Source: Gymnopus androsaceus JB14 (taxonomy: Eukaryota > Basidiomycota > Agaricomycetes > Agaricales > Omphalotaceae). From it: a stretch of DNA of 64,000 nucleotides. Positions within the stretch are counted from its first letter, which is position 1. Every line of letters begins with the position of its first letter. Below are positions 37,288-47,917 of this stretch, in pieces. The notes below the pieces were generated by a model. That model was given only the letters and a program-made list of their open reading frames with translations. It made no database searches and was not told where the DNA came from. The position numbers were made by a program, and so were the translations under genes. The DNA lies in contig ML769678.1 in the NCBI GenBank assembly GCA_009733575.1, positions 1-64,000 on the forward strand. The letters are read 5' to 3'.

Positions 37288-38925
37288 TTATTCCTTCAAC
37301 TCCGACCCTTCACTGTTCTGCCACAACACGACAACTCTCATTCCATCCCTGTCCATATCTTCCAAGGGCTGATACACACCCTGTATCTCATTCCGATTTC
37401 GAAACTTTATAGTGAGCTCCCGCAGGCACTCCACCCGGGGTTCCAGCTGCTCGCTACTGCGCCTGCCAGGAATCCATCGAGACCGAACCATATCCACAAC
37501 TGACCCATCCTCGAAGGTGATCGCACCAACATCCAGCTTTAGAGAATGTAATCTCGGAACGATGGGAGGGTGGGAGGTAGCGCGAAGGCTCTCGATAAAT
37601 CGACCTGTTATAGGACTCTGTGTCGGTAGGACGTAGCTGTCATTAATGCTGAAGTCGAGCAATGTCGGAATATGGGTAAGAAGATCAATAAGTTTCGAGT
37701 CAGCGAGTGCCAAACTCTCGATGAACAAAGTTGTTAACGAGCAGGAAGATCGTGACAGAAAGGCCATGAATGGATCGAAGTTGCGCCAATCACTCCGACG
37801 TATGTGGGGGCGGACCTGCCGTTCGCGAAGGGCATTCCGCTCAAGATGGATGTTCTTCAAAGAAGGGAGTGTAAGATATGGCAAGACCGAATGATCCTTC
37901 CATGCCGTAGGTTCATGAAAAAGCGTCAGTGTATCAATGGTGCGGCAAAGCGTAGGGGAAGGAGGTTCTTCGGATCCAGAGACTGATCGGAGACTGACTG
38001 ATTCCTCAGTTTTCAGTGACACTAGATGGTAATTGCTGTCCATTAGAGTTTGGATTTCATGTGCGAAAGGGTAGTAAAATTCCAAATGTGAGAGCTGCGT
38101 GAATAGGGGGTTTTTGACTTGAAATGGGTCACTGGGGATAAGGGCGCTCAGTTTCTTCAGCTTTGGTGCTGCCTGAGTGAAGATACTGAGATCCTCCTCG
38201 TCCATGTTCGCCATGTCTAGTTCCTCCAGGAGAGGGAAATTTCGTGATCCAAGAGGGCGGCCCAAAATCAAACGGTGAAAGCTGTCGCTTTGAGGTCGAT
38301 AGCTGAAGCTGCACCAGCGATGCATATGGTTGAATAGAAGAGTCAATTTGGGTTCCTGACTGTAAGAGTTCTCAACCGCCTCGAGAGTGATTGTCAGTGG
38401 ATGCTGTTGTGCTCGATCGAGAAAGATATTTAGAGTGGAGAGGAATTTTCTATCCTCTTCCTCATGCGTCCGCTGGCATGCCATCGATATTCTAGACCAT
38501 ATACTCGGCATAGATAGCCCGTTTCTTCGCCACCGCAAACAAACACTACTAAGAGTCAACGCAGGCAGATCTGTGATAGCACTTCGAGTTTTCGCAGGTC
38601 CAAAGTGTCCCAAGAGATTCATGTGACAGCAATAATCAAAGATGTGCTGCAAAATCTCGTCTGGGACTTTTCGGCAAGGCGACATCAGAGACTGGAGCTG
38701 CTCCGTATACACTCGAAGGCTCTTTCTACGAGATTCAAGGGCTTTAATCTGCATTTCGTAATCCTCGAGCTCCTGCTGTGCGCTGTGCAGAATTGGGAGC
38801 ACTTCTTCGGGGTTCGGAAATGAAGCGGGACCGGATTCCCATCGTAGTTTTTCGAGTAGTACGGAAGGGTCGTCAGGTATTCGAGTCGTGAAGAGAGATT
38901 TACTGCAGTTTGGGCAGAGAGACAT
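37288..38925 (-). CDS. F-box protein with N-terminal Cys motif and coiled coil
   Basis: One uninterrupted frame of 545 residues. Order: C-x2-C motif (SLCPNCSKSLF), a coiled coil at about residues 45-80 (AQQELEDYEMQIKALESRR), the F-box at about 85-150 (KVPDEILQHIFDYCC ... LSSVCLRWRRNGLSMPSIWS), then irregular leucine-rich repeats to the C-terminus. This is the standard layout of the large F-box families in Agaricomycetes. Such proteins link substrates to an SCF ubiquitin ligase through Skp1; no substrate can be predicted. Partial and damaged relatives occur at 50474 and 51502. This is the only intact copy in the window. Confidence 0.88.
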   Translation of the reverse strand: MSLCPNCSKSLFTTRIPDDPSVLLEKLRWESGPASFPNPEEVLPILHSAQQELEDYEMQIKALESRRKSLRVYTEQLQSLMSPCRKVPDEILQHIFDYCCHMNLLGHFGPAKTRSAITDLPALTLSSVCLRWRRNGLSMPSIWSRISMACQRTHEEEDRKFLSTLNIFLDRAQQHPLTITLEAVENSYSQEPKLTLLFNHMHRWCSFSYRPQSDSFHRLILGRPLGSRNFPLLEELDMANMDEEDLSIFTQAAPKLKKLSALIPSDPFQVKNPLFTQLSHLEFYYPFAHEIQTLMDSNYHLVSLKTEESVSLRSVSGSEEPPSPTLCRTIDTLTLFHEPTAWKDHSVLPYLTLPSLKNIHLERNALRERQVRPHIRRSDWRNFDPFMAFLSRSSCSLTTLFIESLALADSKLIDLLTHIPTLLDFSINDSYVLPTQSPITGRFIESLRATSHPPIVPRLHSLKLDVGAITFEDGSVVDMVRSRWIPGRRSSEQLEPRVECLRELTIKFRNRNEIQGVYQPLEDMDRDGMRVVVLWQNSEGSELKE

Positions 38926-39184
38926 AGATTAGATGATGGGCGAAGGAAAAAAAGGGGGGGCTTTCTCACGACTGCCCTGCAACGCGTTCCCTTTTTCTCT
39001 TTTAGGGGAGTATTAATAGCGTGCCATTTTGTGATGGTTTGGTTATTGGGCCACATTTGCTTCCTAAAGTCGCAATACTCTCAGCTCAAGTAGCACGATT
39101 TCATTAGGAAACTAGATAAATTCAAGAAACAGAACTGACCATCTTTGATATAGGAATTGGCCCATGTTCTAGCTGTCTCTTTTT
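38926..39184. promoter_or_regulatory. F-box gene 5' flank shared with a second locus
   Basis: Bases 38926-39110 are closely similar to 50521-50720, including the poly-A/poly-G tract and the TTTTAGGGGAG string. They are the upstream flank of the F-box gene here and of an F-box fragment there. Similarity fades after about 39150. Confidence 0.6.
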
Positions 39185-39526
39185 TCAACCATGACGAGAT
39201 GGTTGTTTCTGTTGGCTGCGGTATACTACTGCCAGTGCTTCATGCTCACTATTAGATATCTCCCATAGGCTCGTATAGTTCATGCAGTTGATATTCGGGT
39301 GACGAATCTTAAAATGCTCTTCTGCATTATAACACCAGATTGCGGGAGAGTTTGGGTTGATCTGAGTGCAGACAGGGCACCAAATGGGTATGTTACTGCA
39401 TGGATTGGCCTGAGTTGACTTGGCCGAAGCTGCATAGCTGAACTTGAATACAAGGCAGCCACGTGAGCTGCTACTAATCTGATTAGTCCATGTGAGATAG
39501 AACAAACATTGAGGGAAGGGGGACAA
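39185..39526 (-). other. Zinc-finger-like fragment of a type found near Agaricomycete transposons
   Basis: A 113-codon frame contains NPCSNIPIWCPVC, then PAIWCYNAEEHFKIRH and a Tyr/Leu/Trp segment (YTSLWEISNSEHEALA). The spacing C...CPVC...H....H resembles a C2H2-like module that I recall as recurring in hypothetical and transposon-linked proteins of Agaricomycetes. It is too short and isolated to be a complete gene, and repeats begin just to the right. Probably a remnant. Confidence 0.35.
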
Positions 39527-39613
39527 TCAGAATCCACATGGCTCAGTAGATTGAGGGGTAGTGCTATGGAGAATATGAATGTGAGTGAGAATGGTCGGAC
39601 TGTGGTTTTGAGA

Positions 39614-39628
39614 CATCAGCAAAACCTG
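39614..39628. repeat. Isolated copy of the MITE terminal sequence
   Basis: Matches the 15-base terminal sequence CATCAGCAAAACCTG of the elements described below, but no partner end was found for this copy. It may be the remains of an older insertion cut by the one at 39711. Confidence 0.5.
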
Positions 39629-39710
39629 TATCTACTCTAGAGTCATTCCAGTCTACCAGGAAAAGTAACTAGTTGGATAGTCCAAAGTGTAACAATCCAG
39701 TATCTAATAT

Positions 39711-40358
39711 CATCAGCAAAACCTGGATAATTGCCATAGCTGTTATAGCAAGCCATAGCAGTCCATAGCAGCCATAGAACTATGAATTGCTATGAATTGC
39801 TATGGGTAGCTATGAGTTACTATTAGGGATCCGCACCGTAACCATAAGATACGGCTTACGGTTATGGGTATACAGGTATACAGGTACCTGTAACTGTACT
39901 GTAAAGGGTGTCCACAGACACTTTTTATGGCTGTATTTATACGGTTACTATACGGGTACCCTGTACAGCAAGAATTTTGCAGTCAGCCATACACCCGTAG
40001 GACCCAAAATGGTCAAATCAATGATTTTTGCATCATTGATATTGGCTGGACCCTCCGGCTTGAGATCTGATGTGCTGTATACCATAAAAATACGGGTATA
40101 CAGGTGCTGGCAGCCGTACCGTAAAGAGATTTTTTGCCATTTTTACAACCTGTATTTGTATGGTGCAGATCCCTAGTTACTATGGATTTCACAAATTATA
40201 TTGCCTGTTGACAGATGTCATGCTCTATAGCAATCCATAGCAGCCCATAGCAGCTCATAGCTCTGGATAGATGGGGACCTTGCTATGGGTACTATGAGTG
40301 CTATGAGTGCTGGATAGCACTATCCAGTGCTATCCAGTTCACCCAGGTTTTGCTGATG
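39711..40358. mobile_element. MITE with CATCAGCAAAACCTGG ends, host of a nested insertion
   Basis: Left end CATCAGCAAAACCTGG and right end CCAGGTTTTGCTGATG are inverted copies. The interior is rich in the short units CCATAGCA and TGCTATGG. A second element (39824-40175) sits inside; without it and its target duplication this element is about 290 bases. Flanks show the trinucleotide TAT on both sides. No coding capacity, so it is a non-autonomous DNA element. Confidence 0.75.
39824..40175. mobile_element. hAT-type MITE with 8-bp target duplication, nested in the preceding element
   Basis: Terminal inverted repeats TAGGGATCCGCACCGTA and its near-complement at the other end (two mismatches). 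Immediately outside, GTTACTAT occurs on both sides (39816-39823 and 40176-40183): a perfect 8-bp target-site duplication, the mark of hAT transposases. 352 bases, no transposase frame. The interior carries repeated ATACGG/GTATAC units. Confidence 0.88.
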
Positions 40359-42307
40359 TATGATCAAAATCCACAGGAAATCCAGGGCTCTGGAGTCCAG
40401 GGACTTAGCCTGGAATCCAGGGACCCAGCCTGGAATCCATAAGGCTAGGACCTCTGGCACCCCTTGGTTATGGAATCCATGCACTAGTAAATATAGTAGC
40501 ATATGGATTCCATAAACTTGTAAATATATCATGACCGACTTACTGTCTTACCATCACTCATGCCATCAGACAGTACATCACCATCCCTCTCACATCACTG
40601 GCATCATATGTACACTGATCCTGCTTTCCCGCTCACTGTCCCCGCCTCCCTGTCCATTATGACAATGGGATATGCAGTATCCCTACTTGTAAAATTAGAT
40701 ACATAGAAATATATGTATATAATAATGACCAATGAGTACTTGAACAGTCCACATGACCTGACTACAAGGTCATAGGATGGACAGTTACATGCTTTAAAAA
40801 AATTGACCACTGCCATTATAAAGCATGGCAGCATGCTAACATACCTTATCTATGTCTGCTCTGTGCAGGAAAACATTAACATTTGTCGCCTCTATAACGG
40901 ACATCCGGAAATGCAGTCCATAGGTGCTAAGCCTGTACTCAGTGGAAAGTGCTCGAAACGATGAGCTTGAGCAATAGTGTCGGTGGCGGAGGAGGCGATC
41001 TCGAAAAGGATATGGAAAGAGTTGCGGGTGGAGTTATCGGAGTGTGGTGCTGATATACGAGCGATATATGAGCGTGCAGTCGGCATAATCCATGCATCTA
41101 GTCGTGGTCGCGGGAGTCAGATGAGTGTGGATATGTCCCGGACCTATCGGGAACACATCTATGAGGTCTATAGTCATTCCAACAGCTGTTAATTTGGATA
41201 TTTAGCAGTTATAAAAAATATGATTTTTGTCATTTTGTGTACTGGTTACCCTAAAAATTTGAGTTCATTGCAGATAACAGTGAACTCAAGGAGGAACTAG
41301 AACATCTTGCAGCTTATAATGTTATTACCATGATCTAGTAGTGTAATTGACTTATATACTACAGAAATGTGCTTGTATGAATAGGGAAGTGGAAGCAGGC
41401 CCAAGGTTTGTGCACCAAATACAGTACCAGCAATAATAGTAATTGATGGTATCTGCAATTGTAATCATTTTTTTAATAGGATCTGTGTCTGGGGCTCATT
41501 GGTTATGTTGCTGGAAATTGGATAAACTTCTGCAATGTCATGAGATTTCCGCTTTTTCATCCAAATTTAGCATCCAATTGTGACACAAATTAACTATATC
41601 TCTGTGCAGCGCTGAAGTACATGATGAGAGTACTCTATTGCAAGGGATTCAGCACTTTTTTGTGAACTGTAAGCTTAAAAACTGGCCAATAAACATGTCA
41701 ATAAACATTGTCAATCTTCAAAATCTCAGTTACTTTACATCATAGCAAGTAGTACTTTTGAAGCCCTGGCATGCCAAGCACCATATGTGATTGAAGCAAA
41801 AAATTGCATATGGTGGGCTAACATGCTGGATCAATGTCCATCCCAAAACATGGAGCCCCACACCAGAGTGCCCTGGTGTGGGTTCAGGGACATTATCATT
41901 AAATAATGCAACATTCTGTACACATGTTGGTTTGGAATAAAGATTATGTAAATTAAGTTTTAATCAGTACAAGAACAATACAGATGCAAACCCAGCAGCA
42001 AAAGATACCCAGAAGCAAAAGATTTGATATTTGAGCCATGTGGGATGCATTTTAGGATGCAGGTTTTTGTATACAACATCTAGGAGGGTTTATGGACATG
42101 AATATGATAGCTTGGATATATGGAACCTTTCATAATATGATCATATATGAACACTATGCCAAAATGTGATTCTTCACAGTTTTTGAAATACATTGAATTC
42201 TACTGTGAAATATGGGGTACCCCCGGGCACACAATACATTCAACTTACTCTATGAACATACTGAGCCATGCTACAAACAATCTTGAAGGGATGTGCTTGT
42301 GTAGTGG
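40359..42307. other. AT-rich region without a gene
   Basis: Contains short imperfect repeats (several copies of GGAATCCA or CCAGGGAC units near 40380-40445) and one strong hairpin, a 10-base perfect stem with a 6-base loop at 41857-41882. Bases 41979-42024 are an inverted, imperfect match of the right end of the repeat at 42308. No supported gene. Confidence 0.35.
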
Positions 42308-42539
42308 CCCAATTAACCCAAACTTTTGCTTCTGGGTTTTTGGCAGTTTTTGGCAGGAAAAAGAAATCAATTTACAATGCCTTTTGAAGGCTGTCAAAAA
42401 AAATCTGATAAAATCTGGTTATATTCCCCGCATATTTTACAACTCATAGAAAAAAAAATTCATGAAAAAAAAAACCATGCAGAACTGCCTTGAATATATC
42501 ATTCTCTTAGAATTTTTGGCTTCCGGGTTTGCTTCTGTA
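42308..42539. repeat. Dispersed AT-rich repeat, copy 1
   Basis: Aligns over about 230 bases with 61502-61729, from CCAATTAACCCA through TTTTGAAGGCT and CATGCAGAACTGC to GGGTTTGCTTCTGT. The motif TTTTGCTTCTGGGTTT or a close variant occurs near both ends in the same orientation. No coding capacity; probably a truncated mobile element. Confidence 0.7.
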
Positions 42540-42543
42540 GGTC

Positions 42544-42569
42544 TTTTTTTTTTTTTAAAAAAAAAAAAA
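42544..42569. repeat. T13A13 homopolymer palindrome
   Basis: Thirteen T followed directly by thirteen A, a perfect 26-base palindrome a few bases right of the dispersed repeat. Likely unstable and easily mis-sized in assembly. Confidence 0.9.
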
Positions 42570-43022
42570 GCAAAATCAGTCTGACAGCAGAAATAGTAAA
42601 TCATATATAGGAGTAGACTCCCAACAGAGCAAGAAACATGGTTAATGACATAGAACCATGTGCACTATTTACCAGCTTTTGGCATACTTGCACAACACTT
42701 GTTGTATTTTTGGACAACTTTCACTGGATGCTAAATATTCCCAGCAGCTTTGATACAACAGTCTTGATTGCCATTCTACTCTGCTTACTAGTCCTCTCTA
42801 ATGCTCTGCTTTGAACTTTCAAGTGATTGCTCATGCAGAAACAATACTTCATCCAATGTTTCAGCTAGTGTTGCCAATTGCTCGGCTCCAAGCCGGAGTC
42901 AAGTCACATGTAGCCAAGCCATTAAGCGCCAATGGCTCAATAGCTCTCGCAGCTTGCTGCAGTTTGAGTCATGCAAAATATAGAATTTTCTCCCAGATGT
43001 TTATTCGCTTGGTTTTGCTTCA
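42570..43022. other. Region without a gene
   Basis: Short frames only; nothing recognised. Confidence 0.3.
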
Positions 43023-43837
43023 CATCAGCAAAACCTGGGTGTACTCATAGCACCCATAGCAAGGTCCCCATCTGTCCAGAACTATGGACTGCTATGGATT
43101 GCTATACATCAGCAAAACCTGTATGGTTGATAAGGCATCTTAATACATTCTGGAGCAAGGGTACCAGCTCCAGAGTGCTCCAGAGTGCTCCAGAGCAGTT
43201 TGATGACTTTTTGACAGCTGTCAGTGCTCTGGAGCACTCTGGAGTACATACAGGTTTTGCTGATGTAAGTTGCTATGGATTTCTCACAAATGACATCTGT
43301 CAGGGTGGTTTCAATTGAAAACTGAATGTATGACTGCTTTCGGAATCAATTCCCTCACTCAATTGCAAGCAAAAATAATAATAATAAAATCATATCATAT
43401 TGTCACAACCATGGTAGTAAGCATCGCGACTCAAAAAGTACAACTACATAGTGTAAACAAAGCTAAAGTAATGTAAATACCAAATGGTAACACTACCAAT
43501 GCTTAATTAGATTTATCAAATAAATTCCAAGGGTGAGACTTACCAAGGACATCCAAACTAAAGCAACTCGGAGCTTCAACTTGGGAAAAAAAAGGAAGTT
43601 GGGGGAGGGAAGGAAGGGAACTTGGGGAAGTTACAGCGTCAATGCATCGATGCTATATAGCATTGGCGGGAGAAACTGACAGCTGTCAAGATGTTGGCAG
43701 CTAGCTCATGTGCTCGGTAATCTCATAGGAGCTCATAGGAAGCCATAGCATTTCATAGCACTATGGCTGCTATGACCTGCTATGGCTTCCTATAGATTGC
43801 TATGGCCCCTATGGCCATCACCCAGGTTTTGCTGATG
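43023..43837. mobile_element. MITE of the CATCAGCAAAACCTGG family carrying a nested relative
   Basis: Left end CATCAGCAAAACCTGGGTG and right end its complement (CACCCAGGTTTTGCTGATG), with CA on both sides. Its left 80 bases match, in reverse, the right end of the element at 39711 (shared CCATAGCAAGGTCCCCATCT). A smaller relative (43107-43265) is inserted in it. The middle (43320-43690) is unrelated to the other copies and may be extra captured DNA, or two fragments may lie here side by side. Confidence 0.55.
43107..43265. mobile_element. Short MITE (159 bp) with perfect 19-bp inverted ends
   Basis: CATCAGCAAAACCTGTATG at the left and its exact complement at the right, flanked by TA on both sides. 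The interior is largely palindromic with repeated CCAGAGTGCT units and an internal GACAGCTGTC palindrome, which is also found in the element at 49158. Confidence 0.85.
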
Positions 43838-44151
43838 CAGTATGCCCTAGAACATGTACACTAAGACTATCAAGGCATAGTGTGCCCCATAATGTAGCAA
43901 AAACTTTTTGAATTCTGGATGTGGTTAGTATTGTAGCTGGTTCTACCAGACTGTAACAGTACAAGGTATGCAACCAAAATACACAATGTGTTGAATTTTA
44001 AGCTAAAATCAATGAATATTTTGCTTAGTTATAGCTATAGAATACTTTCTATGAAAAGAGGATGCTTTGTTCGCCACCAGAATCTTGAGCACAAAATGAT
44101 ATGGGGTTGGTGGTTTGAGTCACGACTAAGTCGGCTCAGAGCTGGACTGAG

Positions 44152-44480
44152 TCAATAGATATGGCTTAGCCACTTGAGCCGAGTGGGAGCAAGCAATAGC
44201 AAGCAATCAGCAAAACTAGTTTCAGCTGCTTTCAACTTTCCAAGTGCCCAATATGTGGCTGCAAGATTGGCCATGACAATGAAGGTATCTGGATGGTGCT
44301 CTTCAAGTACTTGCTTGTGCAGTGGCAGCATCTCCTCTCCCAAATTTTCAGCTGCCTCCAACTTCCAAGTGCACAATATGTGGTTGCAAGATTGGCCATG
44401 GCCCTCAATGTCCCTGGATGGTGCTCTCCAAGTACTTGCTTGTGCAGTGGCAGTACCTCTGTCATGACATGGTACAACTT
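44152..44480 (-). pseudogene. Detached TPR fragment
   Basis: On the minus strand about two and a half 42-residue TPR units of the same type as in the NLR gene (LPLHKQVLGEHHPGTLRAMANL, then LPLHKQVLEEHHPDTF) are spread over two frames: one base is missing near 44355. They are separated from the end of the NLR frame by a 500-base stretch unlike the repeats. Probably the original 3' end of the NLR array, cut off. Confidence 0.6.
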
Positions 44481-44984
44481 TTCCATTTCCAATCATCCAT
44501 ATTTATCACATGACCATATTCATTACTCATCATGAGCTGGACAGACTACCAGAACATTAATCCCTCTAATTCCCTAGTTCACACAGTGTTCACATGGTAC
44601 TATTGTTTTTTATTCTATTTCATTGATCCTTATTGTTAGCATACTGAATGGACTTTTCAACTTCTTCTCACTCCTGTCACATACTTATTGTTATACTCAC
44701 CTAGTCCTTTCTTGCACTATTTTCTTTCTCTCTGTTGCTATTGTCTTATTGTTCTTTACTCCTATTGTTACAAACAGTACTTATAAGACAGTAGGTAGCA
44801 CCTGGTTCCCTATCTCAATTCTCAACCTCTTGGTCATCGGGGACTAGCTTGCCACCTTGATTACTACAATTGGCCCTCTGTGCCATTGCTCCATGTCTGA
44901 GATCACTATTTCCTTTTAGCACTTTGTCCTTGTACTGTTTACCTTCAATGCAAGGCTCTTGCCCATCACATCTGTGCTTAGTCA
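44481..44984. other. Non-repeat insert between TPR blocks
   Basis: Pyrimidine-rich on the plus strand, no coding signal. TPR homology stops abruptly on both sides, so this may be inserted DNA that truncated the array. I could not find clear terminal repeats or a target duplication. Confidence 0.4.
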
Positions 44985-47917
44985 TCAACTCCCTTCTGGG
45001 CTTATTGCAACAACCTCCTCCAATTTTTCAGCTGCCTCCAACTTTCCAAGTGCCTGATATGTGGCTGCAAGATTAGCCATGGCCCTCAAGGTATCTGGAT
45101 GGTGCTCTCCAAGTACTTGCTTGCACAGTGGCAGTACCTCCTCTTCCAACTTTTCAGCTGCCTCCAACTTTCCAAGTGCCCAATATGTGGCTGCAAGATT
45201 GGCCATGGCACTCAAGGTATCTGGATGGTGCTCTCCAAGTACTTGCTTGCGCAGTGGCAGTACCTCCTCTTCCAATTTTTCAGCTGCCTCCATCTTTCCA
45301 AGTTCCCGATATGTGGCTGCAAGATTGGCCATGGCACTCAAGGTATCTGGATGATGCTCTCCAAGTACTTGCCTGGACAGTGGCAGTACCTCCTCTTCAA
45401 ATTTTTGAGCTACCTCCAACTTTCCAAGTGCCCGATATGTGGCTGCAAGATTGGCCATGGCACTCAAGGTATGTGGATGGTACTCTCCAAGTACTTGCTT
45501 GTGCAGTGAGAGTACCTCCTCTTCCAGTTTTTCGGCTGCTTCCAACTTTCCAAGTGCCCAATATGTGGCTGCAAGATGGCTCATGGCACTCAAGGTATCT
45601 GGATGGTGCTCTCCAAGTACCTCTATGCGCAGTGGCAGTACCTCCTCTTCCAAATTTTCAGCTGCCTCCAACTTTCCAAGTGCCCAATATGTGGCTGCAA
45701 GATTGGCCATGGCACTCAAGGTATCTGGATGGTGCTCTCTAAGTACTTGCTTGCACAGTGGTAGCACCTCCTCTTCCAACTTCTCAGCTGCTTCAAATTT
45801 TCCATATACATGATATGTCCATGCAAGATCAGCCATGGAGGTCAATGTATCTGGATGGTGTTCCCCAAGTACCTGCTTGCGCAGTGGCAATACCTTCTCT
45901 CCCAACTTTGCAGCTGCCTCCAACTCTCCAAGTGCCTGATATGTGACTGCAAGATTAGCCATGGACCTCAAAGTATCAGGGTGCTGCAACCCAATCACTT
46001 GCCTATGTACAGAAAGCACTTTGTATTCCAAGTCCTCAGTATAAGTCCAGAGCCCACTGTCCTTAAATACTCTTGCCAGACAGATCTTTGTATGGACTGT
46101 GGGTAGATTATTTCCCTGCCAAACATGACTGGCATGTATTAATAACTGCCGACGAAATTGATAATCTTCATTTGTGTCTCCCAGTGGAGTAGCACGTGCA
46201 AGCAGTAATATAGCTATTTCGGCTTATGTGCTCCGGACATTCAGTGGTTTCCTGGACACATGTATGTATTACTGCATGAAAGTCAAGACATCTTTTGACA
46301 ACATTGTATGATGTAAGTGATAGTTGGCACATTTCAATTACACTATCCTCCCATGAGTCTTCATCTTTGAACAGAGACAAGAATTCCTTCATATCATTTA
46401 TGGTCTTGATAGGTGGATCTACATCAACAGTACTACTATCATTACCAGTGAAAGCAGCTGCTTGAGTGAAGATCTTCAAAGGGATGGCAGTTTGATTTAG
46501 ATATCCACATATTTGCATAAGAAGCTGGGTTGGATGACTGAGTTTCTCAAAACTCACATGAAAAGCACTATACACAGTTCTCTGATAACTATCCAGTGAT
46601 CTCATTCTGTAATCCAAAATTTTCTTCTTTTTCTTATTGAAATGTGTCAAGTAATTTTCCAGTGTGCAGGTTGGAGTTGCCCCAATATATGCCCCAGCTG
46701 TTGAGACAGCTAATGCATGACAGCCAAGAGCCTCAACTATCTTGGAAGCCAAATTCAGGTTTTCATTGGAGCTCTGTTTGTGTGCTTGGTTTAAAAGTAA
46801 CTTCACAGCACTTTCCTTTGTAAGATCCATCAAGTCAGTATGACAATCTGGAGATGCCATTTGTGATGTTTCTGAGAGGCGGCTGGTAACAATCACATTA
46901 CCATGGTTGCAAATGGGGATATAGTCTTTGAGATAGACCTTTTTGTCATCTGCATTGTCAAAAATGCAAAGCCAATTCTCACTGGTCCTTGCTAGGAAAT
47001 CTATGACATCTTTGACATCATCACCAACCCCTGCAGCTTTACCAAGGTCTTTGAAATTGGCAGTCAGGGTGTCATTAGAGGATGCATCAAAAAACCAAAC
47101 ATTTGAAAATCTGTTCAAATGTTTAGTATCATCTGTTGTTTTGGAAGTTCTTTTTTCCTTACTTGGACAAATTCTCAGAAACAAACTCGAGAACTGCTTG
47201 TGTTTTTCCAGTTCCTCCATTTGCCACAAGTGTGACTACATGCCTTCTAGCATTAAGGGCCCTTTCAATGGAATGCAACAGCTTGTGCACTACTTGTTGG
47301 TTGGCACCATTGGGAAGATGAAAAGCAAGGGAAGATGATTGTGTGGTCATCATAAGCACAGGAGCATAAGGAAGTGCATGAAGATCTTCTGAGTCCACTG
47401 GTGCATGTGCACTTTGCAGAACCAGTAGAGCATCAGCCCGAGCCAAGGCATCTTTGTTGATGTCTGCAACTGATTTGGCTAAAGCATGGCCAGAGCTTGC
47501 ATCCAGAAAAAGTGGGGAGCTGCTATACTGAGTAATTGAATATCTCCATTCATTGAATAGAACTTACTATTTAAGATTCTGTCTTACAAAATCCCTGAGC
47601 ACATCTATGTTTGTACCCCAGAGAGTCACTGCTGGTGCAGAAAATATCTTTGAAAGTTTTCTCAATACATCTTCGCGACCCACAAAGTATTCACTAGGTG
47701 AAGGACACTTGAGAACATCTGAAATTGAAATAACTTGGCCTGTTTGTGCATAAAATCAACATTGAAAATAACAGAATAAGAATTCAGATCATGTTTAATC
47801 ACCACTGTTTGCAGTTTGAGATGTTGTTCCATGATATGTGGAATTGCTATTAACGATACCAGCAGTGATGAATGTAGATTGTCCGGTAATCTGAAAGCCT
47901 GATGCTTGATTAAACAT
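44985..47917 (-). CDS. NB-ARC/TPR NLR-like protein with an extra degenerate NTPase-like module
   Basis: Minus-strand gene with several introns. The N-terminus MFNQASGFQITGQ is the short tail seen on many basidiomycete NLR-like proteins. Next comes C-P-S-P-S-E-Y-F-V-G-R-E-D, normally placed just before an NB-ARC, but the following segment (VTLWGTNIDVLRDFV, LFLDASS, ALLVLQSA, VLMMTTQ) resembles NB-ARC strands without a Walker A. A proper NB-ARC follows: VANGGTGKTQAVLEF (Walker A), VWFFDASS, LCIFDNADD (Walker B), NVIVTSRL and GCHALAVSTAGAYIGA. The C-terminus is seven complete and one partial 42-residue TPRs (HPDTLSAMANLAATYWALGK type). One base too many at 46221-46222 breaks the frame between HTCVQETTECPEH and EIAILLLARA. 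Fungal NLRs act in non-self recognition and cell death; that role is inferred. Confidence 0.8.

Noticed and set aside
45061..45813. Long plus-strand frames over the TPR array
   Set aside because: They are antisense shadows of the repeated TPR codons; their repeats follow the 126-bp period and have no domain sense, whereas the minus strand gives textbook TPRs.
44985..46031. Regular 126-bp repeats as a CRISPR-like or satellite array
   Set aside because: The units are coding, in frame, contiguous and encode TPRs; the organism is eukaryotic.
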